Assembly: GCF_964275005.1 (NCBI RefSeq)
Contig: NC_092689.1
Coordinates: 1,371,501-1,435,500, forward strand
From: Diadema setosum
Taxonomy: Eukaryota; Echinodermata; Echinoidea; Diadematoida; Diadematidae
Direction of reading: 5' to 3'
DNA: 64,000 bases
Notes under the pieces: generated by a model
Database searches by the model: none
The model's input: only the letters and a program-made list of their open reading frames with translations
What the model was told of the DNA's origin: nothing
Part shown: piece after piece, positions 12,001 to 25,829 of the stretch
Layout: every line of letters starts with the position of its first letter
Numbering within the stretch: the stretch's first letter is position 1
Position numbers and translations under genes: made by a program

Positions 12001-15000
12001 CTTTATTCTGAATTTCTAATTCTTTAACCCTAACCAGGCCAGGCTATTTAGGTAGATCATAGAGCCGGGGGGGGGGGGCTCCCAGGCCCCCCCTCCAGAT
12101 CTCGGCCGTGGACTGCGCGATCGCGACGAAAATTGGCACACACATTGCCTATGATGTAATCTAAAGTACCATGAAGTTAGATTTTTTAAAAAATGATAAT
12201 TTATGCTAATTTATGCATAATGATGCATGAAATCAGACAATTTGGTATAAATCACTAAATAAAGCTCAAAATGGGCACATTTTTTGTGTCTTTTTAGTGT
12301 CCTTAGCAAATATAAGAGAAAAAAATTGTGCCATCAGAAAAAATTCTTAGGTATTTTATTGTTTTTTTGAATTTCTTATGTATTTCTTTGTTTTTTCGAC
12401 TTTATGTTTTTCATTGTTTTTGCTATGAAACTTGTCCATGACATTGTTCCAAACAAGAAAATATGTTATTAATTGATTTTAATCAATAAAACCCCAAAAT
12501 AATCATGCTTTTATGAAATTTGCCTGTAAGCACAGTTTGCATTGAAATTGTACACGAATTCACATTTTTGAGCAATTTTTGGTCTGACATGCACGTACAT
12601 ATTTATGCGCAACTTTGGAACCGCGCGCCCGGGCATCGCAAATTTAGTGTCAAAAGATGCGGGAGACTCGAAAGAAAAAAGTCATGAAACGTCGCGGCGA
12701 TAGCTTTTCACGTTAGCGTTACATTGCGCAGAACATCGAAGGGGGGCCTCTGAGGCCCCCCCCCCCCCCGGCCTAGTTAGGGTTAAAGTCCCATCCTATC
12801 CCTAGACATCAAAATCATTTCTCTTGGTAGCAGCTACAAAAATTTGTTCACATCAAACTTTATCTGCAACAGAGTGGTACCGTCAAATGGTATAGCTTGC
12901 ATGGTGCAGCTTGCAGCTGTTGTGAGAAAGGCAGCAAGTCTGCATCATATCAAGCTGACTGCCCCCCCCCCCCCCACACACGCACACACACAAACAAAAG
13001 CAACGACCTTTCACCTCTCTTAGAGTTTGGAAATCGTTTCCTCAGCTTCTCCTTCAGCTTGCTGAGGCTGGACATCATGTCCGGGGTGGCCACACAGAAG
13101 TCAAAGGCTCGGATGTGTGTCCTGTGAGCTAGGAGATCTTCCACGACCTCTTCTCCCCCAACCATGAAGGCCCCAGCATCTTTGGCCACCTGTACATCAG
13201 TGCCCTGGGGTGGATTGGAAGTGGGGGTGACATGGGATCATGGTCCTATGCATTAGTATCTATCATCAACCTTTTCCTTTAAATATCTATCCCCACTTAA
13301 TCACTTTTACTTTGCCTATTGCTCACCACGTTTGACTTTTGGCACGCTGGGACATCTGCCTTCTATTACAAACATAGAATTCATTGAGCACGTGTCCCCC
13401 CCCCCAAAAAAAAAAAAACAAAAACAATTAGACACAAGCAAACCCTTTCAAAGGGTAAATCAGACAGTTGATGACTGCAACAAAAATGTCACATCAATGA
13501 AAATACATATAGATGTGGCCACTTCTGTATAGATACGAGTACCTTTAAATCGTATGAAAGAATCTACGTCAATCAACAGCTGCATGAAAGTTGTTCACCA
13601 TGGTCGTACAGATGACATGCTCACTCATCAAATTACTGCTATAACTCTGTAACTCAATACCAACACATGATCACAGATAAACTCATTGGCATTTTGTCTT
13701 TTTTTTCTTCTTTTATTTCACAGAAAATGATACACATTCCAGCTGCAGTCGGTCCTCATCATATTTCCAGCTCACATTCAAGGTAAATTGAAAAGGAGCC
13801 AACGGTACGGTGATGCAGAAGGTTGGTGGGGGGGGGGGGGCACTGATGCTCATGGTTGGTGAGTGCAAACACATTCATTGTGGGCACTCCTTGATGCGTA
13901 GATGCATGCATGATGTGGTTAAAGTATGCGCAACCATAGAGGGGGAAATATTATCTGTGTACATTCAGGTCCTTGCTGGATGGGCAATGATGATGTGCAC
14001 TGATGCAAGGCAGGTACAGCCCACACATGCATTAGTACAGCATGTGTTTGCGCATTTGTTCATGGCTTTGAAACTAAGCATAGAAAAAAAGAAACTACAG
14101 CAATTTGATTGTTATGCAGTGTACTGGGTGCCTCTGCTCCTCATACAATCACTGTAACTGTCATAAGAACATGGCCCTTTATTCATATTTTGAAGAAGGT
14201 CATTGATCTTGACCAATGACTGAAGATTGACCTCTAACCACCCTCTACGAAGAAAGGGAACTTTTTTCCAATCTATTCTTATCCACTGCACCAAATTAAA
14301 TTTATACTGGACTTGTTACGAGGGGAATTTATGGTCAGAAGATGACATTTGAGCTAAATTTTGACAACCTTTGATCTTGAACTTTAACCTTTGACACCTG
14401 TTATTCTGGAGTTAATTGTTGATTAATTTCTATCCTTCTTACCAGATGTTACCAACAGACATTTCAAGCTGAAATTATAGATTGAGAATAATGTTTTTAA
14501 TCACAGTACAATGAACTTTGACCTATCGATATAATGATGGTCATGAAAATGACAATCAATACATTTAGCCTATTTGGCACCATACATCAACTCTTAGTCT
14601 CTAGACATTCTGTCATGCCTATGGCATCTTTCCAGCAGAGGCAAAAAAAAAAAGAAAAAAAAAGTATAGCTTCTATCGTGATAGCTCAATTATACAAATC
14701 CTACAGCAAATAACAAGCATTCAATCATATTTTGATTTTCACCAGGGTTGTGCGTGTGAGTGATTGTGTTTGTTTTAATGAAGAGAACCCACTGAGTTCT
14801 CTGGGAGTGTGGGGGTTTTGGCATAGAAACATGCACTTCTTTCTCTTCTTGGGGACAGAAAAGCAACTTTCTTGTTTGCTTTATTGTTGTTTTTCCCCCC
14901 TCTTTAGTTGACTGTCGAGAAACAGGGATCATCCCAGAAGAATGACACCCACAAGTTCGACACTGAAAAGAGGTCCATGAGTCATACAAATCACGAGTCA

Positions 15001-18000
15001 TACAGCCCATGAGTTAGACACTAGGCAAATAAAACCCATGAGTTTGACACTAGGTAAAAACAGCCCACGAGTTCAACAGACACAACACAGGGCTTAATGT
15101 GTCGGTCTCATAGGCCTTGTCTGCTTAGTGTCAAACTCATTGGCTTTATGATTCGTGAGCTGTATAACTCCTGGGTTGTATGACTTGTGAGCTATATGAC
15201 TCATGGGCTGTATGACTCGTGGGTGTCAGTCTCGTGACATGCACCCAAGAAACATACCTCAGCAAAACACAGCACTTTGTTGTCTTCCTTGAATGGATGA
15301 GGTAAGATGACCATGTTCTGGAATGGCACCACTTTTTTCTGCATTAATCAAAGTGGAAAACAATGACAAGAGTACCAGGTAATGTTGGATTTCTTAAAAA
15401 GTTGTTGACAAGATACTACATGGCATCGTCACACTTTGACTTGATTACATGTCACTTTATGCTGAGCCAGTGTGCCATATGGAATCAGGTTTATGTCACA
15501 TATCTGTTATGTCTGCTTTGCATATGTGACCGTGCACCACAGAACAAACAAAAAGTCGCACCCCTTGATTTTAACAAAGAGGTGAAATGGTCCAACCAAG
15601 TCAATCTTGAGTTTTTCATATATTCTGAAAGAGTTTTCCTTCTTCTACATTATTCTTCAGTTTGGTATCTTAACATGAATGGGAAAGAGTGTTTTTAGCA
15701 GTTTTTCTACAACCCTTTTTGGGGGAAGAGTAGAATGATCAGGTTTGACTTAGTGGCCGCTTTTCATGTCTTGAAATCCTTTGCACACTCTTCACTTTCA
15801 AGTCTGATAACTTTTGAAAGGATGACGCTACTGCTTTGAAAGTTAGCATTAATCATGGACAGAATGTGCTCATAGAACATGCTAAATTTCAGCTTAATTT
15901 GATAATCCCTTCATTGTTGTTGCTCCAGTGGTTTACATCCTGTGTTTTGTCCCTTTCATGGCACAGCTAGCATGGCTTGGTAAAGATTAAGTGCTTGAAT
16001 AGACCGTGTCCTTCAGAGCCTCTTTTCTCAGTTCACACTTTTCCAGAGTGTGTGCTTTCTTTCCTGTATTTAGGTAGGTTAGAGGAGTCCAATTGAATTT
16101 AGTTATACATCATTTTAAAGCTTAGTGTCTGCTCTTTCAGAATCTGTTCTTAACTGAAAATCCATGTCTGGCGACTTTTTGTTGGTTTTGTGGTGCAGGG
16201 TCACATATGTCCCGAGACACTGAGAAATGTTCCTGTTTTAACCACAAATCCTGCTCTATTTCCCTGGATCAGAGTGTTGTGTGTGTTTTGTTGTTGTTGT
16301 TGTTTTTTTTTCTATAGTGGTACAGTAAAACCAAACACCCACTACCCTGATACAACATGAGATAAGATGACAACATAACTAAATACAGTGGAAATAATCT
16401 GTTAGTTGTTATTTCAAATACATCATATATGTACATTTTGTACAAATCAGCAAATGGTGTTTTACATACTAGGTTTAAGTCATGTAACCTTAAGAATTTC
16501 AGCAATATCTTAAGCTATTATCATTGCATTTCCTGCATTGAATGATTGATTTCCATTCTCTTGTGGGCCATTCAGCATATTTTTAAGTAATCAACTTTTG
16601 TACAAGTAAATGCAAGCCACATCAAAATAATCACCAATGTACAATAGATAAGCTTACATGTGGAGCGGTTGCAAATCCAAACCAGTGATATCTATATTCT
16701 TAGCTTATATCATGCAGATATAGTCAGTTGTTTCTACGGAGGCTTATCTTGATTTTGGCTTCAACTAGGGAACATACCAAACATGACTACTTTCTTTGCA
16801 AAGGGCAGCATGTATTAGGCCAATCAAAGAGAATACAATGCAATCATACATACAAATGTAGAACATTGCATTGCTTTGCCATATCCGCTTTAAATGTGCA
16901 TCTTTTTTTTTTTTTTTTTTTTTTTTTTACATTATCGAGTTATCTTTATCCAGCAGTTTTTAATGACCTTAAAATACATCAATAACAAAGACCACAAATT
17001 ACACTAGGTTTGTCATCTTAGCTAATCTTTCCATACTACTAGTTACACAAAAAGAAAGAAACTTGAACTAAACTGCACATTACAAATTTGATCTCAATTC
17101 AGCCTTTCTCCCTGCATGGGAATAACATTAATCGATTATGGGAATATCCTCCACTTGTTCTGATCTAACTTATCATCCATAATCTCAACTTATAAAGAAT
17201 AATGATTCAGGTGTGAGTTTCTTCACTTTGTCTCCCTCTATAAATTAAATTAGTAAGATTGCAACTGCTGATCTGTAAACTAACAAACATGTCGGAAAAA
17301 AAGGAACCAGTGGGACTCGAACCTATCATCTACTGCTTTGTGGGCAATGACACTACCACCAGGCTGTCCCTGGTTGCCGGCAGTGACACGATGAACATGG
17401 AACAAATACCCATGCTCCGAAATTCTGACATTGTTATGTTAAGTAGTCCAAGGCGGACAAGGCATTGTAAATGAAAGAAAGATATTATTCAGAGGGGTGA
17501 AGGTTCATGTGTGAGTTTCTTCACTTTGTCTCCCTCTACAAACTAAATTTGTTAAGATCACAACTGCTGATCTGTAAATTAACAAACATGTCAGAAAAAA
17601 AGGAACCAGTGGGACTCGAACCTGCCATCTACTACTTTCTTTCAAGAATAATGATTATTAAAATTGTCACACTGCTCCATTATTGGTCGTCACGTTATCA
17701 TGTGACTAGTGCTGTGAGGATCAAAATCTTGATTTTGCCTGCAGTGACGTCACATCAGGTAATGAAATTGCAGAATTTGATTGGCTGTCGATGGGGCTAG
17801 AATAATGATGTGTATTTATGTAGACCATGTAATCAATATAACGAATATTGCCTTGTCTATTGTTGTAATACATCACTTTACAGTCCCTTTGGAGCTAAGT
17901 TTTCCCCTCAAGACAATAGTTTTCTTCAGTGCTGAGTGCCTTGGGAATACCATCTCATGGGGGAAATATAACTCTGATGGGGATGTCAAGTTTTATATTA

Positions 18001-18663
18001 CAACTCAAAAAAGGCAATTGAATATCTGCATAATACAATATAAAATCACCTTTTTCTTAAGTGTCATGTCAAGTTTGATGCCAATAGTAACAGTTCTGTC
18101 GCTGTATTTTTCTGGCTTCCTGCAGTATGCCCACGTATGCTGTTTTCTCAGCATATCCATTGCCTCATGGAAAGATATCTGAAAGGTAAAAAAAATGTGT
18201 TCCTGTATCATACAAGCAAGTTGAAATCTACAATTTTGGTTTCTCACACATACGTTAGGAGTTTGTGGCACAGCTTCAAAATACCAGTAACACTCAAATG
18301 TTTAAGTGAATAAGAACACATGGGGAAATAGTGCCTCCGGCCACTTCGTTGGCGGAGGCATAAAAAAGATGTGAATGAGTTCTTTGCCATCTTTCTAAAG
18401 GCAAACTCATGTATAACAAACACCCATATGAGATTTCATTATTACCAGAAGATGTTCTAGGTGTGACTTTTAAATATGCTTGTCTACATGGCGCATCACA
18501 ACTGCTACAGTGAGCTAATTTTGGAAATACATGATTTTACAGGTAAAAATTATACTTCCCTTACTTGCTTTTTGTCCATCACCAGATTGAAAAAATAGAG
18601 GAAAATGTTGTGAATCCTGATACATGCTTTGAGGATATGTGACCAGGCACACATCTAGTACAC

Positions 18664-18701
<38 letters not shown>

Positions 18702-21700
18702 TGGAACACTTCATCATACACTTGTAAACAGGAGAGGTTACATTGTGCAGTGTAAATTTTGCATCTGTAGCATGTGTTGTACAGCACACTATCAATCGAC
18801 AATACGGTTATAGGAGAGGGTGAAAATACTAATTATTTGGCTATGATTATATTTCTCCTAACATATGGATGCTAGAAATCCATGAGAGTTTGTTCCTGGA
18901 AACAAGTAGAACATTGTCCCTTCCCTCCACTACCCCATCTAGATCTCTGTCCACATGTTGTTTACACTAGCAGACCCACAAATAAACAGAATATTTACCC
19001 TAAATAGATTGCCAGGTTCGCTATGGCTTTACAAATACACACGTTTACAAATCTAAGTTTTCAAAAGACTCTCAAAATACTCTTTCATTTGCAGGTGAGT
19101 CTGAATGTGTCAGAACCTTCGGTAAAAAGAAAAAAAAAATGTCAAATGAGACATTTCTTGCAGCGCTAAAAATCTTGTAATAACAAAGTGTAACAGTATT
19201 CTTTGTCAATGCTATAAGGTCCATGAAAGTTATCTCAGTATCTTTCTCAGTTTTTTTTTTCCTGAATATTTTCTGTTTGTTGGAAAGATATAGTGCACTC
19301 CCGTTACAACGAACATGGTTATAACAAAATTTCGTTATAACGAAGTAAAACTTCTGGTCCCAAAATTATCACCATTAAAGTCTATGGTACAAAATTCGCT
19401 TATAACGAACATGGTTATAGCGAAATTTCCGTTATAACGAAGTCTTTTCCGAGCGCCACAGACAAAGAAAAACAAGAGAAATGTGCTCCGCTATAACGAA
19501 ATGCGAATTGCTTTCGAAAATACGTAGCGGAACAAGCATTTACAGCGTCTCTGCATGGGCAAATGCTTCACATCACTACGTGTTCGCTCCTTGTGTCACG
19601 CACAGTTTCTGAAGGGAGCGTTTAATATAGTAATACAATAATCCCAAGGCACATTTTACATAGCTTTCCAGTGTATGCTAAGGATTCAGCAAACAGAATA
19701 TGATATATATGCATGGTTTCCTTGTTTTCGTTATATATTGTATTGTTCGGTTATAACGAAATTTCGTTATAAGGAAAGAAAACTGCCGGTCCCGAGCATT
19801 TCATTATAACGGGAGTGCACTGTATAAAATATACCTAGTGCCCCCAGCTTTTATTTACAAGCAGGTAGTTTCTAGTACAAGAGATACAAGAGAAATGAAA
19901 AGAACGGGCATCTGCATGCACAAGCACTGAATGCACAGTATATGTTGATCTGCCACTCTAAATACCCATTCAAAGCAATTGAATCTTAAGACCTCTCTTA
20001 AAGCTGAATCTGTGCCTAGCTACTGATCGAAGGTTCTGTTTACCATTGGGAGCAATGATTTAAAAAAAGCGCAAGTTATCACATTTGATTCATATGTGTA
20101 GGTCATTTATATCACAAAACATCCTACTTTATGAAACTTTTGGGATAAAACCTAAAATAAATGACGAGATATCACTATTTTTGTCAATAAACTGTAACTG
20201 TAGACAGTTTAGTCTCTATTTTTTTTTTAAATATAACTATTGTTCACATTTTGAATATTCAACAATGCTTAACATTGATTATACTGATTCAAATCTTTAC
20301 ATTTGTTGTTTCTATCCCTGACTCACATTTTAGAACTATTTTGAAGCACTAAAGCTGGTTTTTTGTTTCATCTGCAAATGGTAAATATTGCCTTTAAATT
20401 CCCTCACTGAAGACTAGTCATTTCCTGCAAAAGAATGTTGAAAAGAGCCATCTTTGGTGCACATGCCTTCTCAAGTGTGCTACAGTTTACATAATCAATA
20501 ATAATACTGCAAACACATCAGATAAACAGCATCAACTTGAAGCTGTTGGCTTTACATCCTGTGCTCTCTCCCTTCCATTCTTACCAGCTGTTTAGGGTAA
20601 TGCCGTAACATGTAAACATCATCGACAGGTTTGGCAGCCATATAACCCTGGGGTTTTTCCTGCATCTGAAGTAGAACATCACTATCCACCTGGTCTGTAT
20701 CATCTTGCATTGGATCCTCTTTCACAGATAACCTCTTGGAGCTGTGGAAAAAAACAAAATAATCAACATCATTAGAAACGCAGCAAGATATTTCAGTTAC
20801 AGCTATGGCTCATCAAAAGTCACACAACAGCCTTAATTACTGGTTAGTGTCTGCAGTGTATTTTCCAAACAATCTGCATGCAGCCCCAGTTCTCATCAAT
20901 TCACACACTTCTAAACATCTGTCATTTGAAACTAGATTCCTATATATGCAGTAAAATTGCTGCAACAAATTCTGTTGCATACCCATGTGTTTCATGGCAA
21001 CAGTAAGATCGATGTTGGAAAGGGGTAATACACAAGCAGCTCTGCATCCTGTAATTTTTGTAACTTTGCTGATAGCAGTGGCGAATTCAGAGAGGGGCAC
21101 ACCAGACACACGCCCCCTCTTTATTTTTGGTACAAACAAAAGAAATAAAAAGAAAAAATGGGGGTGCATGCACCTCCCCTTTAATTTTGCAAAGGCGCCT
21201 CCCCTTTACGGAATTCCTGGATCTGCCCCTGCCCTGGATAGGATGTGAAGCAAACTAACAAAAGGCCATTACTGGAAATCAATGTACAAACAAATCTCTC
21301 AGGAGCACTATGGTAAAGATTTAGATACAAATGAAGCCTAAATTATGCAACTGATATTGAACTGATTTTAAAACAAACTAAATCTGTGTAGACATTGTCA
21401 TATTTGAGTCAAGATACACACTAAGGTTACAACATACATTAGACAAGACAATTTCATATCTTGAAAGCAAGAGTAATAGAAGTGATGGAAATCTTCTTCA
21501 GCTGAGTCATAGAGCTCTATGATATGAATTCATAGTTGAGACTTAATTTCAGAGAATAAGAGTTAAGCCAACTGTGAACATCTTGTGCACATGTCTCATG
21601 ATTACAGATAGTGCTTGCTGCATTGCTATGATTTGGTTTGAGAGAAGTATATATTTGATTATCATCGGCATAAAATATGATAAGATATAGAATGTTTATG

Positions 21701-24700
21701 AAATATTCTTCAAACCACTAAGATACAGTGCAAACAAGGTGGGCCCACATACAGAGTTTTGTGAAACTCATTGGCACGAATTCACTAAGGTGGTACTATC
21801 TTGTCCATGATTTAAACCACGGACAAAGACCATGGAGCGCCAAGTGTCCCATGGAATACTGTATGCGCCGAATATTTCGCGAGGTTTTCATTTTCGCGAA
21901 TTTCATGAGTCAGGTGCTATTCGCAAAATTAAAGACTAGCGAAAATATTGACTCTGATCCTGATGTGAATGTGACGTATGTGTGCACTCTTCTCTGTTCA
22001 GTACAGGACTCCATGATCGCGAATTTAACCACTCGCGAAATTGTCAAGAATTCCCGATTCGTGAAAATTTAGACTCGCGAAATATATGGCATATACAGTA
22101 TATTGTTACGAAATCAGTCGTTTTGTTGACGAAATTATTATTTTGTACTGAAATGACAACAGTTCGTAACAAACGAAATGAATGTTTCGTCGACGAAATG
22201 ATAATTTCGTAACGAAATATTCCATGCAACACTTGGCCCCCCCCCCCCCCATGGTCTCTGTCCATGGTTTAAACCATGGACAAGATTGTACCACCTTCAT
22301 GAATACTGGCCTTTGCGTACCATGCAACCATTTACTAAGACAGCCTGAGAGTGTCAAGACAGGTAAGATTTGAACCATTCAAATGTTAGACCTTTAACAC
22401 CGAAAGACATGAGAGTATTCAACAGAACTGCATGGCTAACGGTATCAAAGGCGGAAGATTAATCAAGAAGTAGCATGGCAGTCATTTTTTTGCCCTCCAA
22501 CTCCAGAAGAATGGAGTAGATGACATGAATCAACACATACCTTTCTGATAAGCATCTAACTTGGGAGGCACAGATGAGTTTTGGGTGTGATCCCTGCCTA
22601 TACCCTGCGGCCTGTGTTTGACATCTGGCAGCTGTAACAGTTCGGTAACATAAATGGCCTGGAGCGAATGAGGACCCTGCAGAACACAGAAGAGAAAAAG
22701 ACCCTCAACATACAAAGTGAAAAGCAGTAACACATTTTGTATACTGTAAAAGTGGAAATTTCTGCGCATTTCCCGCAACAGAAACTAGCGTGAAAATAAA
22801 AGCACGCAATTTTTTTTTTTTTTTTGCTTGCCATATGTTTCAGTAGTTGATGTCTTCATTCCACAGAATTAAAAACATGCAAAACTCTTCTTACCCGGCC
22901 AAGCACGAAAAATTAGTTGCGCAAAAATATCAACTTTTACAGTACTTGCATTAGTTTTATACTGATTACGCATAATGATTCTTGCAGACTATCACCTGGG
23001 AAAAACATAGCAAACATAGGGTGCATTGGGGGACCTCCAGGAGGACATGGTGTCTATTTGTATGTTCTGTTACATTGGCAATAATACCATCAAATTAGTT
23101 GAAAATTTGAAAATTTGTTTTCAAAAAGAATATCAAAGTATGAAAATTGGCCCCTGATTTGGTCCCAATCCCAAGTAGGCCCCCTGGATCTGCTGGAAAC
23201 AAACTTAAAACTATAGTCACCGATGCACTTACTCATCTAGCACTATGCTGTATTGGCTCAAGAGAAGACTAAAAATGTTGCTTCGGCGACTGGTATGCCT
23301 CCGCCATTATGCATGGTTCTTCCAATGGGTCTATAGTACGTCCTAACAATGTGTGACAATACAGTTTCACATAATTGGCAAGAAATTAAAAAGACATGTT
23401 TGTAACAAATGTATTGGGTGTTCACTTTCCTTGAACTAGGTTTAATTGGATGAATGGCAATAGATATTGTTTAAGAGAGCAGACGTTTAAAGGGAAGGTA
23501 AACCCAAAGAGCAATGTGGATTGAGTGAAAGCAGCAACATTAGTAGAACACATCAGTGAAAGTTTGAAGAAAATCGGACAATCAATGCAAAAGTTATGAA
23601 TTTTTAAAGTTTTGGTGTTGGAACCGCTGGATGAGGAGACTACTAGAGGATATGACGTATGAGTGGACAACAATACAAAGAAAATATAAAGGATATTCAA
23701 CAAAAATTCACTTTTCTGGAATTATGAAAGAGCAGTGGACCAACCGCTTTCAGAAAGCAGGGGGAATAATTGCTACCCTTAACATATGTCAATATCAAGT
23801 TGATGGAATTTGTAATTTTCATGAAAAATGGATTTTTGTAGTATTTTCTTTATATTTTCTTGATATTGTAGTCCACTCATACGTCATAACCTCTAGTAGT
23901 CTCCTCATCCAGCGGTTCCAACACCAAAACTTTAAAAATTCATAACTTTTGCATCGATTGTCCGATTTTCTTCAAACTTTCACTGATGTGTTCTACTAAT
24001 GTTGCTGCTTTCACTCAATCCACATTAATCTTGGGGTTTATCTTCCCTTTAAGGAATCTTACCTGACTTTTGACCCTTGAATATTCTATAAGTTAGCGGC
24101 AATTATTTATCTCTAAGGTATAGAGAAAGAGTCTAATTTCAGCATTAAATGGTAAAATTTTAGCGTTTTAACCTGGCCTATGACCCTTGAAGTTTGACCC
24201 CATGACTCTAAAATTTCCAACAGAATCACTGTCGAGCAGTACGTGCATGTATATATACACTAAGTTTCACGATGATACATTGAGCCACTTTGGAGTATGG
24301 AGAAAGAAGAGAAATTTGGCATTTTCACTTGACCTTTGACCTTGGACCTCATGGCCCAAAACTTTCTCAAGAGAATCTCTATGAGGTAATACATACACTA
24401 AGTTTCAAGAAAACACCTGCAGGCATTGCATTGATTGAAGTGACATTTTGAGCATAATATGACTTTGACCTTTGACCTTGAGCATGTGCACCCAAAAGTT
24501 GATAAGCACAACTTCGTCCACTCATACATGCAAATACATGCAAAGTTTAATTAGGATACCTCAAACAGTTTTTTAGTTATGATGTCCACAAAAGTGATTA
24601 CGGACGGAAGAACGGACGGACTGACAACCCGAAAACATAATGCCTCCAGCAACACTTTGGGCGGAGGTATACAAATCTTTACAGACTCCTAGGAGCTTTT

Positions 24701-25792
24701 GAAGCCCCTGGGCTGAACATACTAAGATCCTATCACCCCTAAGGATGCTACCTGCCATGTTTGGTGAAAATCTGTCTTGAGCTTTTCAAGAAGAAGCTGA
24801 AAATGTAATAAGTTTATGCAACATGCACAAATGACACCGGACAATACAAATTTGTAGGAACTTTTTGACTGTGTGGACGATTACACTATTCTTATAATAG
24901 AACAGTTCCCAATGGCTGCAGTCAACTTGTTACGTCCACGGTGTTATCACCCATTTCAATTTTCATCACGATGTACTGTTATAAAGTCATGGCCCCATCC
25001 CCTCCCGCAGACTGGCAATTGGCGCGCCAAGCGATGACATCACTCATGTCCTGGATCTAGGAGAACATGAAATCCTTAGAAGACATGATTTCGATTCCGG
25101 CTTTGGACATGCTGGAGACCTGGAGCATGCACAAATCCTTTAAATGACGTCATTATCTCACTGTCACTCTGAAGTGTGAACAAGTGTCTATAAAAAGTGT
25201 AGTGGCTTAATGTTAAACTTCTACCAGACAAATTCATTCAAGGAAAAGTGTAATACAAGGGTGTGTGGTGTGATGTACAGTGGACTCCCGTTATAATGAA
25301 GTCCTCGGGACCGGCAGTTTTTTTTTTCATTATATTGAAATTTCATCATAACCAAAAAAGAAACATGAAAAAACATAGAGCCGATAAATTTGCGGTCTGG
25401 ATTTTTATTTCATTTTAACCAGAATTTCTTATAACTGCGTTTATTATAACGGGAGTGCACTGTATATAGGGTGAGCTTGCACATGTTTGAAAATCATTTA
25501 CATCAGGTGTGCAAAATTATGGTGTACACTGTCATGATATGCAAATGAGATTGCACTATATGCAAATGAGGTTATGTGACCTTTGGGTCAATTCGCATGT
25601 ATGCGATGTATAGTGGTGCAAGTACAAGTGTGAGAGATACCAATAAAGTAGTGATCATGCTTCTCAGTTAATGGTGTCTAAATATCTTTTCCATCTAGCC
25701 TGGAAGTATGGGCTGAAATGCGACATACACCTGCAGCCAAGTCTTGTGGTAAGCCTGGTATCAGGGAGGTGGACCTCCCTGCTGGTATACAC

Positions 25793-25829
<37 letters not shown>

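Larger units (their letters stand above)
11123..13014 (-). other. MRPL1 intron 6
   Basis: GT-AG intron. Holds two inverted-repeat elements (11306-11536 and 12022-12788) and a poly-C/CA tract next to exon 6 (12961-12993). Confidence 0.8.
15339..18049 (-). other. MRPL1 intron 4
   Basis: GT-AG intron. Contains a 689 bp TIR element (15521-16209), a 25 bp poly-T run near 16903-16928 and two tRNA-SINE related copies (17212-17440, 17503-17640). The 133-residue frame at 17781-18182 overlaps exon 4 on the other strand and is not a gene. Confidence 0.8.
18179..20584 (-). other. MRPL1 intron 3
   Basis: GT-AG intron. Contains a GCCTCCGGC...GGCGGAGGC hairpin (18333-18359), a CA microsatellite (18668-18697), a long TA-flanked element (19289-19826) and a TTAA-family copy (20031-20397). 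Confidence 0.8.
20742..22540 (-). other. MRPL1 intron 2
   Basis: GT-AG intron. Carries a 'CAGTGGCGAATTCAGA...GGATCTGCCCCTG' element (21075-21234) and a nested foldback (21778-22305). The rest is AT-rich and unremarkable. Confidence 0.8.

Noticed and set aside
14942-15238. CRISPR-like array
   Set aside because: Units are contiguous without unique spacers, inverted in two halves, and the genome is a metazoan one.
17781-18182. 133-residue plus-strand frame
   Set aside because: Antisense to MRPL1 exon 4 and its flanking intron; no domain.
23631-23945. 104-residue frame as a transposase fragment
   Set aside because: Lies across the centre of a foldback MITE; no transposase motif is visible and the same DNA is open on the other strand.
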